Shown one piece after another: positions 7,738 to 17,176 of a stretch of 64,000 nt of DNA. The first letter of the stretch is position 1. Each line of letters opens with the position of its first letter. Position numbers and translations under genes: made by a program. This DNA is from JAAXHH01 sp965225915 (lineage in GTDB: Bacteria; JAAXHH01), in assembly GCA_965225915.1 (NCBI GenBank), contig OZ245326.1:3348001-3412000 (forward strand), in the 5' to 3' direction. The notes under the pieces were generated by a model. It searched no databases, was not told the DNA's origin, and saw nothing but the letters and a program-made list of their open reading frames with translations.

Positions 7738-9039
7738 ATGACCGATCTGTCCCGGTACATACACGAGACGCCGCTTATCGACACCCACGAGCATCTCCGG
7801 TTCGAAGAGGACTGGGTCGCCCACGGACCTGACGTGCTGCAGGACCTCTTCGAGAATTACGTCACGGCGGACCTGGTGGTCGCCGGCGCATCGCAGGAGG
7901 ATGTCGATTTCCTCCTGGACCCCGGCCGCGGGGATGTCGCTGCACGATTCGAGCGTGTCCGGAAGGCCTGGGAGGCCGTAAAACACACGGGGTACGGCGA
8001 AGCCGTGGGCATCCTGGCGGAAGAGGTATATGGCATGAACGATCTCACCGTCGATGGCCTGCAGGCGGCACAGGGCGAAAACGAACGGCTCCGCGCACCC
8101 GGCCAGCGCCTCGCCCTCCTGCGGGATCGCGCGCGCCTGGATCACGTGCAGATCGACAACTTCGTATGGGCATGCGAACCGGATGTCTCCGGTCCGGGTT
8201 TCTTTCTCTACGATTTATCATGGATGGGATTCTGCAATGGCGAAGTGCCCCAGGAGAAACTGGCGGCGGAAACAGGGATTACCGTTGAAAACCTGGAGAG
8301 TCTGCGCAGCGCCATGGCCGCGCTTTTCGCGAAATACGGTCCCCGTGCCATCGCCGTCAAGGCGCAGCATGCCTATTCCAGGACGCTGCGCTGGGTGGAG
8401 CGGAGCGACGATGAAGCGTCCAGTGCCCTTGAAACCATCCTGCGGGATCCCGATAACGCGCCTGAAGCTGCCTCGCTGTGCTTGGGAGACTGGGGCTGGG
8501 CGCGGGGCGTGGAATTATCCATCGAATACGACCTTCCTTTCAAGATCCACACCGGTTACTACGCGGGCCACAGCAGGATGCCGGTGGACCGCATCAAAAG
8601 CGGCCATCTCTGCGGATTGCTGACCAGGTACCTCGATGCCAGGTTCGTGCTGATGCACATCGCCTACCCCTACAGCCACGAGTTGATCGCCCTCGCCAAG
8701 CACTATCCCAACGTCTGGGTGGACCTCTGCTGGGCCTGGTCCATCGATCCGTACAGTTCCTGTGATTTCGTCCGCCGTTTCATCCACGCCGTTCCCATCA
8801 ACAAGCTATTCGCATTCGGTGGGGACACGTTCTGGCCCACAAGTGCCTTTGCCTACGCCGTGCAGGCGCGGAAGTGGTTGAGCCGGGCCCTGGATGCCGA
8901 GGTGAAGGACGGTCTCCTCTCCGAGGAACAGGCGATGGATGTAGCGCTCCGGCTGATGCAGACCAACCAGCGGGATTGTTTCGATATCGACGGAACCCGC
9001 GAACATATCGCCCGGGATATGGTTAAGTCAGGGGAGTAG
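7738..9039 (+). CDS. amidohydrolase family protein (TIM-barrel metal-dependent hydrolase)
   Basis: A 433-residue protein of the amidohydrolase-2 family. The N-terminal metal motif is THEH (His17, His19), a conserved AVKAQHAY segment carries a central Lys, IHTGYYAGH follows strand 5, and AFGGDTFWP carries the late Asp ligand. Related proteins include uronate isomerase-like and decarboxylase-like enzymes, so hydrolysis is not certain. The start has a strong Shine-Dalgarno AGGAGG five bases before the ATG. It is flanked by two tRNA genes and no metabolic neighbour hints at a substrate. Confidence 0.85.
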   Translation: MTDLSRYIHETPLIDTHEHLRFEEDWVAHGPDVLQDLFENYVTADLVVAGASQEDVDFLLDPGRGDVAARFERVRKAWEAVKHTGYGEAVGILAEEVYGMNDLTVDGLQAAQGENERLRAPGQRLALLRDRARLDHVQIDNFVWACEPDVSGPGFFLYDLSWMGFCNGEVPQEKLAAETGITVENLESLRSAMAALFAKYGPRAIAVKAQHAYSRTLRWVERSDDEASSALETILRDPDNAPEAASLCLGDWGWARGVELSIEYDLPFKIHTGYYAGHSRMPVDRIKSGHLCGLLTRYLDARFVLMHIAYPYSHELIALAKHYPNVWVDLCWAWSIDPYSSCDFVRRFIHAVPINKLFAFGGDTFWPTSAFAYAVQARKWLSRALDAEVKDGLLSEEQAMDVALRLMQTNQRDCFDIDGTREHIARDMVKSGE

Positions 9040-9094
9040 CGCCAACGGGATTTTTCGGTTTAAATTAACTGCTCTAACGGCGACTGGTTGGCGC
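9039..9094. repeat. 8-bp inverted repeat after the amidohydrolase gene
   Basis: GCGCCAAC at 9039-9046 is the exact reverse complement of GTTGGCGC at 9087-9094, separated by 40 nt. It begins at the last base of the amidohydrolase stop codon. There is no T-run directly after either arm, so it is not a classical terminator. The rest of the 9040-9160 gap shows only the tRNA-Thr promoter. Confidence 0.35.
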
Positions 9095-9114
9095 TCCGGG
9101 GGTCTAAAAACGGG

Positions 9115-9143
9115 TTGCATCCAGCGGTGCCGGGTTTTATATT
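9115..9143 (+). promoter_or_regulatory. promoter of tRNA-Thr
   Basis: TTGCAT (9115-9120), a 17-bp spacer and TATATT (9138-9143) place the start point about 10 bp before the tRNA-Thr 5' end at 9161. The -10 box matches five of six bases. Confidence 0.5.
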
Positions 9144-9160
9144 ACTCCTGATCTTTACAG

Positions 9161-9233
9161 GCCACGATAGCTCAGCTGGTAGAGCAATTCACTCGTAATG
9201 AATAGGTCGCCGGTTCAATTCCGGCTCGTGGCT
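9161..9233 (+). tRNA. tRNA-Thr(CGT)
   Basis: A 73-nt cloverleaf. The acceptor GCCACGA pairs fully with TCGTGGC, the D stem is GCTC/GAGC, and the anticodon stem ATTCA/TGAAT encloses loop CTCGTAA (anticodon CGT, 9194-9196). The T arm is GCCGG-TTCAATT-CCGGC and the discriminator T. CCA is not encoded. It reads ACG. Its last 19 nt overlap, on the opposite strand, the final codons and stop of the polyketide synthase gene. Confidence 0.95.
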
Positions 9234-12200
9234 TTCAACGCTTCAAACAAAGTGTCGATCGTCTGGTTGACAGCGGTCTCCGACTGCAAGGTCTCAACCG
9301 GAATCGACACGTGTATTCCCGCCTCGATCCGATTCCGCAATTCCACGGCCATGAGAGAATCTACTCCCAGGCTGCGCCAGGTTTGCCCGATTTCCAGGCT
9401 CCCCGGTTCCATTTCCACAATCCGGCAGACCGCTTCGATCACATACTCCTCGATATAGGCGCGAAGGCGCCCGGCAGGCATCGCGCCAGCCTCGGCTTTC
9501 GATATGGCGGTCATCGGCGCTTCTGTTCGTTCGACGCTGGCATCCGGTAACAACAAACGCCCTATCCACGTATCTCCTGCCGATTCCAACAGGGGTATCA
9601 CGCCCACCCGGTGGACGTCCCGCGTCAATATCCGGTCCAGGAGCAAGCCGGCCTCTTCGGGCGGGATCGATCGCAAGCCCTGCCGCCGGAGGCGATCCGC
9701 GGCATGTTCATCGGCCATCATCCCCGTATCCTCCCAGGGCCCCCAGTTGATCGCCGTCACCGGCAGGCCCTCCTGGCGCCGAAGGTCCGCGAGGCCGTCG
9801 AGATAGGCGTTCGCGGCGGCGTAGGACGCCTGGCCCGCGGTACCGACGAGGGAAGCGAGGGAAGACACCGAGGAAAAAAGGACAAACAGGTCCGGTTCTC
9901 TGTCCCTGGTTATTTCATGAAGATTCCGGGCGCCTGTCGTCTTGGGTTGGAGTACCCGGCGGAACCGTTCGGCAGTCTGTGTGAGCAGAATGCCGTCGTC
10001 CAGCACGCCGGCCGCGTGGAAAACGCCCGTGACCGGCGCATCCTCCCCGTCCAGGTCCGCGAAGAGACTTTCCAACGCCTCGCGGTTGGTTACGTCGGCC
10101 TGAACATACCTTACTTTACTGTCAAGACAAGTGTCCAGTGCCGCTTCCTCCCGGTGCCGGCGACCCGTAACGACAACCAGGCCGGCTTTTCGGTCGAGCA
10201 GCCAGCGCGTCAAAAAGCGACCGACCCCGCCCGCGCCGCCCGATACGAGATAGGTTCCTCCGGGACGTATGACCGGGTCGTCCTCTCCCAGGTGCACTGG
10301 AATGGATGCTCCATCGTCCACGAGCACCAGTTTTCCCAGGTGACGGGCCTGCGACATGTACCTGAAAGCGTCCCGCGCCCGTCCCATCGGATAGACCTTG
10401 TACGGCAGGGGACTCACCCGTCCGTCCGAGGCCATGTCGACGACCGCACGCAGCAAGTCTCCCGCACGGGCGGGCCGTTCCTGGATGAATTGTGAGAGAT
10501 CGATGGGATGATAGGACCTGTTGTTGTCAAACTGGTAAAGGTCGATGAGTTCGTGCCCAAGCATACCGGTTTTTCCAATCTCGATGAAACGCCCGTGGGG
10601 GGCCAGCACCGACATGGAAGCCGTCATGGCAGTACCGGATAGCGCGTTGAGGACGATATCTACCCCCTGCCCATCCGTCTTCTCCACGATCTCTTCCGCG
10701 AAGTGCATCGACCGGGAATCCATCACGTGAGAAACGCCCAACTCCCGGAGATAGCCGCGTTTTTCAGGAGATCCCGCCGTGGCGAACACTTCGGCCTTCG
10801 CTTGCCGTGCGAGCAGAACGGCGGCCAGTCCTACCCCACCCGTAGCATTGTGTATAAGGACGCGGTCTCCAGCGGACATTCCGCCCCGGACCACGAGACC
10901 CAGGTATGCTGTCATGTAGGCGACGGGCAGCGTGGCGGCCTCCTCGATACCCAGGTGCTCCGGTTTTCGGACGACCAGGTCGGCTTTAGCGGTAATGCTT
11001 CCGGCCATGGTCGCCGGCAACATCCCCATGACCACATCGCCTGTATCCACATGTTTTACCCCTTCGCCCCGCGCGGTCACTTCGCCGACACATTCCCATC
11101 CGAACGAAGGAGGACGTCGCGACGGGTCCGGCAGCTTGCCGAGGGCGGTCAGTACGTCCCGGAAGTTTAATCCAGCGGCCCTAACGCGGATGACTACTTC
11201 ATCCGGGCCGGGCCGGGTCGCCGGTTTCATTTCAAACCGGAGATCTTCGATCGAACCAAGCGTGGACTGAGTTAGCCTGTAACTTGTGTTTATTGAAGGA
11301 GTTAAAGGTACGGTTTTCGCCTCGCACCGTCCCAGATCGAGGGGATTCAGGCGGCGGGTATAGATGGCCGCTCCCCGCAGTGCGATTTCTCCAGGCAACT
11401 TTTCCATTTGCACAATTTCGGCAAGACGTGCTACATCGATCCGGTCGAACGGGTGGGGAAGGTCGATCAGCGTGCAGTGCAACTCGGGGTGTTCCTGCGC
11501 GACGACCCGTCCGCTGCCCCAGATCGCCGCCCGTTCCGGCGCCGTTCGGTCGTCCGACACCACGGATTGCGCCGTCGCCGTAATCAGTCGCAGGTGGCAC
11601 GAAAGATCCGGGTAGTCCAATACCGTCCGGATCAACTCGAATGATGCCAGTACAGGCCCGATATCCTGTCTGTCTGGCCCGTTACCGCCACCGGTCCAGA
11701 TCCCGACTATGCCCGCGGCGTTGCCTGTATCGTGTTTTAATGATCGCAGTTTGTTGGAAAGCGCGTCCGTGCCGTTTTCAGGTCCATCCCAGGAGAAATA
11801 GATGCATTCACTCTCGCTGCCGTGCCGGGACAGGGCATCGGCGAGACCACCCCCGAGTCGCTGGTCGTCCGAGAGAATGTACCAGTGGGCTATTGGACTG
11901 GATGGCGCGTGTTCCTCCCAGGGTGTCGCAACCACCCACTCCTCCTTGTACAGTCCGTGGGGATTCGTGGTTCTCCCGCGGCTGCCAAAACCACTCGGTG
12001 GGGACAGGGCCACACCGTACAGGGACACTAGGGGTAGGCCAAGTTCGTCGACGAGGCACACGTCGGCCACAGGACCACTGTCTTTCACTGCCTCACGCTT
12101 CCTGGCATAGGCATACAGCTTCTCATCATGTCCTGGAAGTCTCTGCAGCACAAGGCTTTCCACGCTGACAGGCAAATGCGGTTCTTCATCCGGCATAAGC

Positions 12201-15200
12201 ATCAAAAGGACCTGCAGGCCGGCATCCAGGTCACCGGGATGGAGCTGGTACGGTTGGTGGTCATCATCCCGGGATGTCAAAAGTGCCAGGGCTTCCTGGT
12301 CGTTGTGCGTCATCTCGTCGATTTGACGGAACGCGGGGCCGTACTGAAACCCCATTTCGGCGGCGAGTTCGTAGAATCGACCGCCGGTGGTCCGACGGTC
12401 GCAGCGAGACTTGATGGCTTCCAGATCGATCCTGTCAGGTTTACGGTCCACGCTGGATCGGACAGTTCGCAAGTTAGGCAACCACGCCGCCCCGTGATCA
12501 TGGGATTCCGGTCTGGATGACATGGCGTACCGGGCCTGCTTGCGAACGATCTGGACGAGGTGCGCTCCGGACTTCGGAAACAACAGGGGATTTACGAGTT
12601 CGAGATCGGTGAAGGCGACGGGCACTTCCGCTACGTCGAGCGTCTCGAACAGCATTTCGATCTGTCCCGCCAACGGCATGATCGATCGGTCCAGCACGTT
12701 GTGATCCGACAGGATCGGATGGGAATACAGGCTGATCGCGCGTTCCCAGACCCAGGTTTCGGGGTCGACGGAGGATTCGATCCCCCGGCCGATGAACGGG
12801 TGCTGGAACCGGCCGTCGGGTTGATTTGACATGCCGTCCAGCCAGAATCTTTCCTTCTGCCAGGGGTATGGCGGCAGCGGAACGGGCGTGCGAGGCGGTT
12901 TCACCAGGCGATCCCAGTTTATTTCGTGTCCATGGACGTAGCACTTCCCCGCGGATTCCAGCAGGACATCCCAGGCTCCGCGATCGCGCCGCAGCGTGGC
13001 GAGTGCTTGGCCGGACCGGTTCAGATGGGCGAGGTTCTCATATATGGCTGTTGAAAGCACGGGATGAGGCCCGATCTGAATGAAAAGCATGTCCCCGGCA
13101 TCTGGAAGACGTTCGAATACCCGGTCGAAAACAACGGGATTGCGCATGTTCCTCCACCAGTGGTCTGCCGTAACCTCCGTACCCTCGACCAGCGCGCCCG
13201 TGACCGTGGACAGCAGGGTCACGCGGCTTTTCGCGGGTGATAAACCGGCCAGAGATGCCAGGAATTCGTCGCGGATTCCGTCCATCTGCTCACTGTGATA
13301 CGCGACTCCTGTGTTTAGTTTTCGGCAGAAAAGCTGTCGGTCTTCGATCATGGACTGCAGACGATTGATGGCCGCCGTTTCGCCCGATATGGTAACGGAA
13401 AGCGGGCTGTTGACCGCGGCGATGGACAGGTGGTCGCCAAAGGGTTCAATGATCCGTTCCGATTCCTCCCGGGACATGCCGACGGCCAGCATTTCGCCCT
13501 GGTCCTGCATGTGCTTCTGAAGCCTGCTGCGCTGGTATATGACGCGAACACCTTCTTCCAGGGTCAGTGCGCCCGCGACGCAGGCTCCGGCGATTTCCCC
13601 GACGCTGTGGCCGATTACGAACTGCGGCTCTATGCCGAGGGCCTGCAACCAGGAAGCCAGGGCCCACTGCAACGCCATGTTAGCGGGCTGGGCGGTCTCG
13701 ACATCGGTCATAGGTTCTCCTTGACTTCCGTCGAACATCCGGCCGCGCACGGACCAGCCCGAAATCGCCGTGAACAGGCTGTCGAACCGATCCAGCACCT
13801 CGCGAAAGCCTGGTGCCGTGTGGTAGAGCGCCTGTCCCATCCCGTACCACTGGGGGCCCATACCGGTGAAGATAAACGCGACAGGTGTCGGACGCTCACC
13901 AACGCGTCCCGTTTCGAACTGGTCCGGTAAGCCACCGGCAAGGAACGTCTCGAGTCCCTGGACGGCTTCCCCGGTCTGTTCGAACACCAGCGCCAGGCGG
14001 TGATCGAGATGGGATCTGTGCAGTGCGTGCGCCGCTGCCAGATCGGCAGGCAGCGTTTCGGGACGGTGCTGGAGCAAGGAAACCGTATCCGATGCCTTTT
14101 CTTTCAGCGCGGCCGTGTTACGCGCGGACAATACAAGAAGTTGAGGTACGGCATGTTCGGACGATTTTTGAGACCGCACCCGTGCGGTTGCCTCCGGTTT
14201 GCCCGTTTCAGGGGAGGTTTCGGGTATTTCGGGATGTACGGTTTCGGGCGGAGATCCTAGTACGACGTGGGCGTTGGCGCCTCCGAATCCGAAGGAGTTT
14301 ACGCCGGCGTAAGACGGAAAAGGGAGGGTTTCCTGTCCGGTGACTACCCTTAACCCGAGATCCTCGAAGGGAATATCCGGGTTAGGCCGATCGAAATGCA
14401 ATGAGGGCGGCAGGACGCCATGCTTGAGCGACAACGCCGTCTTGATGAGGCCGGCGACGCCTGCCGCTGCCTCGGAATGGCCTATATTGGTCTTTACCGA
14501 CCCGATAAGACAACCCGTCGATCCCGTGGCCCGTCCAATGGCCATGGCTTCTATCGGATCACCGGTAGGCGTCCCCGTACCATGGGCTTCGACGTAGGCC
14601 AGGCGATGGGCATTCACACCGCCCGCCATGGCGGCCGCCTCAATAACGGCTACCTGTGCGCGCTGTTCCGGGACGGTCAGTCCCCGGGTGCGCCCGTCCT
14701 GGTTTATCGCGGATCCGTGAATGACCGCGTAGATGGAATCGCCATCCCGTATCGCCGCGGACAGGGATTTCAGCACGACGATCCCCGCGCCGTCGCTGCG
14801 ACCATATCCGCTGGCTCCCTGGTCGAAGGCCCTGCAGCGCCCGTCCGGCGACAGCATGTGCGCCTGTTGAAAACCCATTGTCGTCTGCGGGGTCAGCAGA
14901 AGGTTGGCGCCACCGGCGAGTGCCGCGGTACAGGTCCCGGCCTGGATATCCCGGCAGGCCAGGTGTATGGCGGTCAGCGATGATGAACAGGCCGTGTCTA
15001 CCGAGATGCTCGGGCCCTTCAGATCCAGGAAGAAGGAGATCCGGTTCGACGCGATGCTCAACGTGCCGCCTGTATTGGTATGCATGCCCACATGCGACGG
15101 CGTCGCGTAACGCTGCAGGTCCCAGTACTCGTCCAAAAAAATCCCCGTGTACACGCCGACAGGTTGGCCTTCCAACCGCGCCGGCGGAATCCCCGCGTCT

Positions 15201-15499
15201 TCGAGCCCTTCCCAGGCCAGTTCGAGCAGGATACGCTGCTGGGGATCTATGTGACGGGCTTCCCGCGGCGAGATATTGAAGAAGGCGGCGTCGAACCGGT
15301 CGATATCGTCGACGAAACCACCGTAGGCGGAATAGTCCTCGCGGTCAGGCCACGAGTCCCACAGCGATTTCCGTTCAGGGGGAACGGCACGTATGGCGTC
15401 GCCGCCGTTCAGGACGAATTCCCAGAAAGAACCTGGCGACGTAATCCCGCCTGGAAAACGGCAGGCGATACCGATTATCGCGATCGGTTCACTGGACAT
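9215..15499 (-). CDS. single-module type I polyketide synthase, fully reducing (KS-AT-DH-ER-KR-ACP)
   Basis: A 2094-residue multidomain synthase. KS is about 1-430 with Cys171 in VDTACSSS and His306/His341. AT is about 535-840 with nucleophile Ser632 in GHSVGE and AYHS at 733-736, a malonyl-type motif. DH is about 895-1175 with His933 (HxxxDxxxxP, Gly replaced by Asp) and a likely Asp1092. A structural pseudo-KR spans about 1185-1395. ER is about 1405-1725 with NATGGVGLAA. KR is about 1745-1925 with GGAGGVG and Tyr1893. ACP is about 2010-2085 with Ser2048 in LGVDSLM. There is no methyltransferase or thioesterase. The order equals mycocerosic-acid-synthase-like and fungal highly reducing synthases, so iterative synthesis of a saturated chain is likely (inference). 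The gene overlaps the LipM-like gene by 11 nt as the last gene of the fatty-acid operon. Its C-terminal codons lie inside tRNA-Thr. No phosphopantetheinyl transferase is in the window. Confidence 0.95.
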   Translation of the reverse strand: MSSEPIAIIGIACRFPGGITSPGSFWEFVLNGGDAIRAVPPERKSLWDSWPDREDYSAYGGFVDDIDRFDAAFFNISPREARHIDPQQRILLELAWEGLEDAGIPPARLEGQPVGVYTGIFLDEYWDLQRYATPSHVGMHTNTGGTLSIASNRISFFLDLKGPSISVDTACSSSLTAIHLACRDIQAGTCTAALAGGANLLLTPQTTMGFQQAHMLSPDGRCRAFDQGASGYGRSDGAGIVVLKSLSAAIRDGDSIYAVIHGSAINQDGRTRGLTVPEQRAQVAVIEAAAMAGGVNAHRLAYVEAHGTGTPTGDPIEAMAIGRATGSTGCLIGSVKTNIGHSEAAAGVAGLIKTALSLKHGVLPPSLHFDRPNPDIPFEDLGLRVVTGQETLPFPSYAGVNSFGFGGANAHVVLGSPPETVHPEIPETSPETGKPEATARVRSQKSSEHAVPQLLVLSARNTAALKEKASDTVSLLQHRPETLPADLAAAHALHRSHLDHRLALVFEQTGEAVQGLETFLAGGLPDQFETGRVGERPTPVAFIFTGMGPQWYGMGQALYHTAPGFREVLDRFDSLFTAISGWSVRGRMFDGSQGEPMTDVETAQPANMALQWALASWLQALGIEPQFVIGHSVGEIAGACVAGALTLEEGVRVIYQRSRLQKHMQDQGEMLAVGMSREESERIIEPFGDHLSIAAVNSPLSVTISGETAAINRLQSMIEDRQLFCRKLNTGVAYHSEQMDGIRDEFLASLAGLSPAKSRVTLLSTVTGALVEGTEVTADHWWRNMRNPVVFDRVFERLPDAGDMLFIQIGPHPVLSTAIYENLAHLNRSGQALATLRRDRGAWDVLLESAGKCYVHGHEINWDRLVKPPRTPVPLPPYPWQKERFWLDGMSNQPDGRFQHPFIGRGIESSVDPETWVWERAISLYSHPILSDHNVLDRSIMPLAGQIEMLFETLDVAEVPVAFTDLELVNPLLFPKSGAHLVQIVRKQARYAMSSRPESHDHGAAWLPNLRTVRSSVDRKPDRIDLEAIKSRCDRRTTGGRFYELAAEMGFQYGPAFRQIDEMTHNDQEALALLTSRDDDHQPYQLHPGDLDAGLQVLLMLMPDEEPHLPVSVESLVLQRLPGHDEKLYAYARKREAVKDSGPVADVCLVDELGLPLVSLYGVALSPPSGFGSRGRTTNPHGLYKEEWVVATPWEEHAPSSPIAHWYILSDDQRLGGGLADALSRHGSESECIYFSWDGPENGTDALSNKLRSLKHDTGNAAGIVGIWTGGGNGPDRQDIGPVLASFELIRTVLDYPDLSCHLRLITATAQSVVSDDRTAPERAAIWGSGRVVAQEHPELHCTLIDLPHPFDRIDVARLAEIVQMEKLPGEIALRGAAIYTRRLNPLDLGRCEAKTVPLTPSINTSYRLTQSTLGSIEDLRFEMKPATRPGPDEVVIRVRAAGLNFRDVLTALGKLPDPSRRPPSFGWECVGEVTARGEGVKHVDTGDVVMGMLPATMAGSITAKADLVVRKPEHLGIEEAATLPVAYMTAYLGLVVRGGMSAGDRVLIHNATGGVGLAAVLLARQAKAEVFATAGSPEKRGYLRELGVSHVMDSRSMHFAEEIVEKTDGQGVDIVLNALSGTAMTASMSVLAPHGRFIEIGKTGMLGHELIDLYQFDNNRSYHPIDLSQFIQERPARAGDLLRAVVDMASDGRVSPLPYKVYPMGRARDAFRYMSQARHLGKLVLVDDGASIPVHLGEDDPVIRPGGTYLVSGGAGGVGRFLTRWLLDRKAGLVVVTGRRHREEAALDTCLDSKVRYVQADVTNREALESLFADLDGEDAPVTGVFHAAGVLDDGILLTQTAERFRRVLQPKTTGARNLHEITRDREPDLFVLFSSVSSLASLVGTAGQASYAAANAYLDGLADLRRQEGLPVTAINWGPWEDTGMMADEHAADRLRRQGLRSIPPEEAGLLLDRILTRDVHRVGVIPLLESAGDTWIGRLLLPDASVERTEAPMTAISKAEAGAMPAGRLRAYIEEYVIEAVCRIVEMEPGSLEIGQTWRSLGVDSLMAVELRNRIEAGIHVSIPVETLQSETAVNQTIDTLFEALKATSRN

Positions 15500-16313
15500 G
15501 GCGGGGGGTCCTTCGATAGGTCCAGTCGGAGTTTCCGTACCTGGTACTGATCAGCGACTCGGCTTCCCGACGCTCTTCATCGTCGAGGACACCCGTGCGG
15601 CCTTCGAGGTTCATGTGTTCGAGAAATGACCGGGTCAGGCAGTCGGCCCATTCCTCGAAGGAAGGTGGGCTGTTCGATAATTCAGATACGGAGATGGTGC
15701 GGGCGTTCAGCAACCGGGCGATCGTCTCCCTGCGTTCGTGATCGTGGACAGGTAGAAGCAGGGGCAACCTTTTGTGCCCCGGTCCCAGCAGGATGGATCC
15801 GTGCTGGAGCACCCGTCCATCCGAGCGGCGCTGGGCACTGCCGGCCAGTTTCCTTCCATGAACCGTAATCTCGTAACGTCCGGTGGCCGAAAAACATACG
15901 TCGCCCTTGCCCATACCGCAGCGTCCATCAGGTGCCAGTTCACCCGGAATACCGAAGTACCGCATTGTACCGATCAGCGCCTCGCTCACTCTGCGGATCA
16001 TCACGCCGGATAGGTTTCCCAGCGCCGGGTGGGACTCCGGCGCGACCAGGCTGTAGGTCAGTTCCTGGTCGTGCAGCACCGTGCGCCCGCCGGTGATCCT
16101 CCGGACCAGTTCGATGCCGTACCTGTCGCACTGGCCGGGGTCGATCTCGCCTGCTACTTCCTGGCCGTATCCCAGGGACACGGCCGGGGGATTCCAGGAA
16201 TAGATACGCAGGGTCATCATCCCCGTGTCCCGGCGACTCGCGTTGAACAGGGCTTCGTCGACGGCCATGTTAAAAGCGGCGGAACATCCGGGAGTGTTCA
16301 GAACGCGTATCAT
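15489..16313 (-). CDS. LipM-like octanoyltransferase / lipoate-protein ligase family protein
   Basis: A 274-residue member of the biotin/lipoate transferase fold. It has RRITGG (71-76), HDQELTYS (His81), Cys140 in VCFSATGRYEI and Lys155 in GRKLAGSAQRR, then LQHGSILL. The Cys followed by the Lys segment is like Bacillus-type LipM octanoyltransferase, which moves octanoyl from acyl carrier protein to a lipoyl domain, rather than ATP-dependent LplA. That fits its place in a fatty-acid operon. Its ATG overlaps the rnc stop (ATGA) and its 3' end overlaps the PKS start by 11 nt, so the three are translationally coupled. Whether it serves lipoylation or the PKS chain is open. Confidence 0.8.
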   Translation of the reverse strand: MIRVLNTPGCSAAFNMAVDEALFNASRRDTGMMTLRIYSWNPPAVSLGYGQEVAGEIDPGQCDRYGIELVRRITGGRTVLHDQELTYSLVAPESHPALGNLSGVMIRRVSEALIGTMRYFGIPGELAPDGRCGMGKGDVCFSATGRYEITVHGRKLAGSAQRRSDGRVLQHGSILLGPGHKRLPLLLPVHDHERRETIARLLNARTISVSELSNSPPSFEEWADCLTRSFLEHMNLEGRTGVLDDEERREAESLISTRYGNSDWTYRRTPRHVQ

Positions 16314-17137
16314 GTCCTTTCGCTGTTCCGGGTGGACTGCAGTTGCTCGACCGCATGGCGGGCGGCGTCCTGCTCCGCGTTCTTCTTGCTGGTACCCGTG
16401 CCTTTGCTGACGGAATTTCCGGCCACAAAGACCTCGATGGTGAAGATCTTTTCATGGTCGGGCCCGACCGCGGAATCGACGCGGTATTCAGGCTGTCCTA
16501 TGCCTTCGCCCTGTGTGTATTCCAGCAGCGCGCTCTTGTAGTTCCGGGCATGATCGGTTTCGGAAGGACGTTCTTCGCCGATCTCCTGGAGCAGGGTTCG
16601 ATGCAGGAAGCGCCTGACCGGTTCGAGGCCACCGTCCAGGTACATGGCGCCTATGATGGATTCGTAGGCATCGGACAGGATCGAATGGCGAAATCTGCCG
16701 CCGGAACGTGCCTCGCTGGAGCTCAGCAGCACATAGCGTCCCAGTTTCATAGCCCGAGCCTGCCGGGTGAGGGCCTTCCCGTTGACCAGCGTAGAACGAA
16801 TCTGCGTCAGTTGTCCCTCGCGGCGCACTGGGTACTTGCTGTAGATGAATTCGCCGACGACGAGATCCAGGACCGCGTCCCCGAGGAACTCCAATCGTTC
16901 GTTCGAATAAACACCCGACTGTTCCCGGGAATACACGTAGGAACGGTGCTTCAGCGCCATGATGAGAAGATCGAGGTTTTTAAAACGGTAATGGAGATAG
17001 TTCTGAACCTGGCGGGCGTTGTCCCGTTCGGCGACCGTACGGTTCGAGGCGTTGCGGGATATGCCCCGCTTTATGCGGGTGAACAGGGCCGTGGCCGCGC
17101 GACGTAGCTTTTGCAGGATAGGATGCCGTTGTGACAC
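16310..17137 (-). CDS. rnc: ribonuclease III
   Basis: A 275-residue double-strand-specific RNase that processes rRNA precursors. The catalytic signature ERLEFLGDA is at 80-88. The second acidic motif follows in DAYESIIGAMYLDGG. The C-terminal double-stranded RNA-binding domain (about 200-270) contains EYTQGEGIGQPEYRV and ends GTSKKNAEQDAARHAVEQL. It carries about 40 extra N-terminal basic residues compared with the E. coli enzyme. It lies 39 nt after fabF, a common acpP-fabF-rnc arrangement, and overlaps the next gene by 4 nt. Confidence 0.95.
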   Translation of the reverse strand: MSQRHPILQKLRRAATALFTRIKRGISRNASNRTVAERDNARQVQNYLHYRFKNLDLLIMALKHRSYVYSREQSGVYSNERLEFLGDAVLDLVVGEFIYSKYPVRREGQLTQIRSTLVNGKALTRQARAMKLGRYVLLSSSEARSGGRFRHSILSDAYESIIGAMYLDGGLEPVRRFLHRTLLQEIGEERPSETDHARNYKSALLEYTQGEGIGQPEYRVDSAVGPDHEKIFTIEVFVAGNSVSKGTGTSKKNAEQDAARHAVEQLQSTRNSERT

Positions 17138-17176
17138 GGTAATCCCCGGAACACGTTCGAGGCGTTGCGGAGGACG

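Noticed and set aside
9039..9094. Inverted repeat as a terminator of the amidohydrolase or PKS
   Set aside because: The loop is 40 nt and no T-run follows either arm directly.
9611..15550. Several plus-strand frames of 100-290 codons across the PKS
   Set aside because: All lie opposite conserved PKS domains and none has a recognisable motif.
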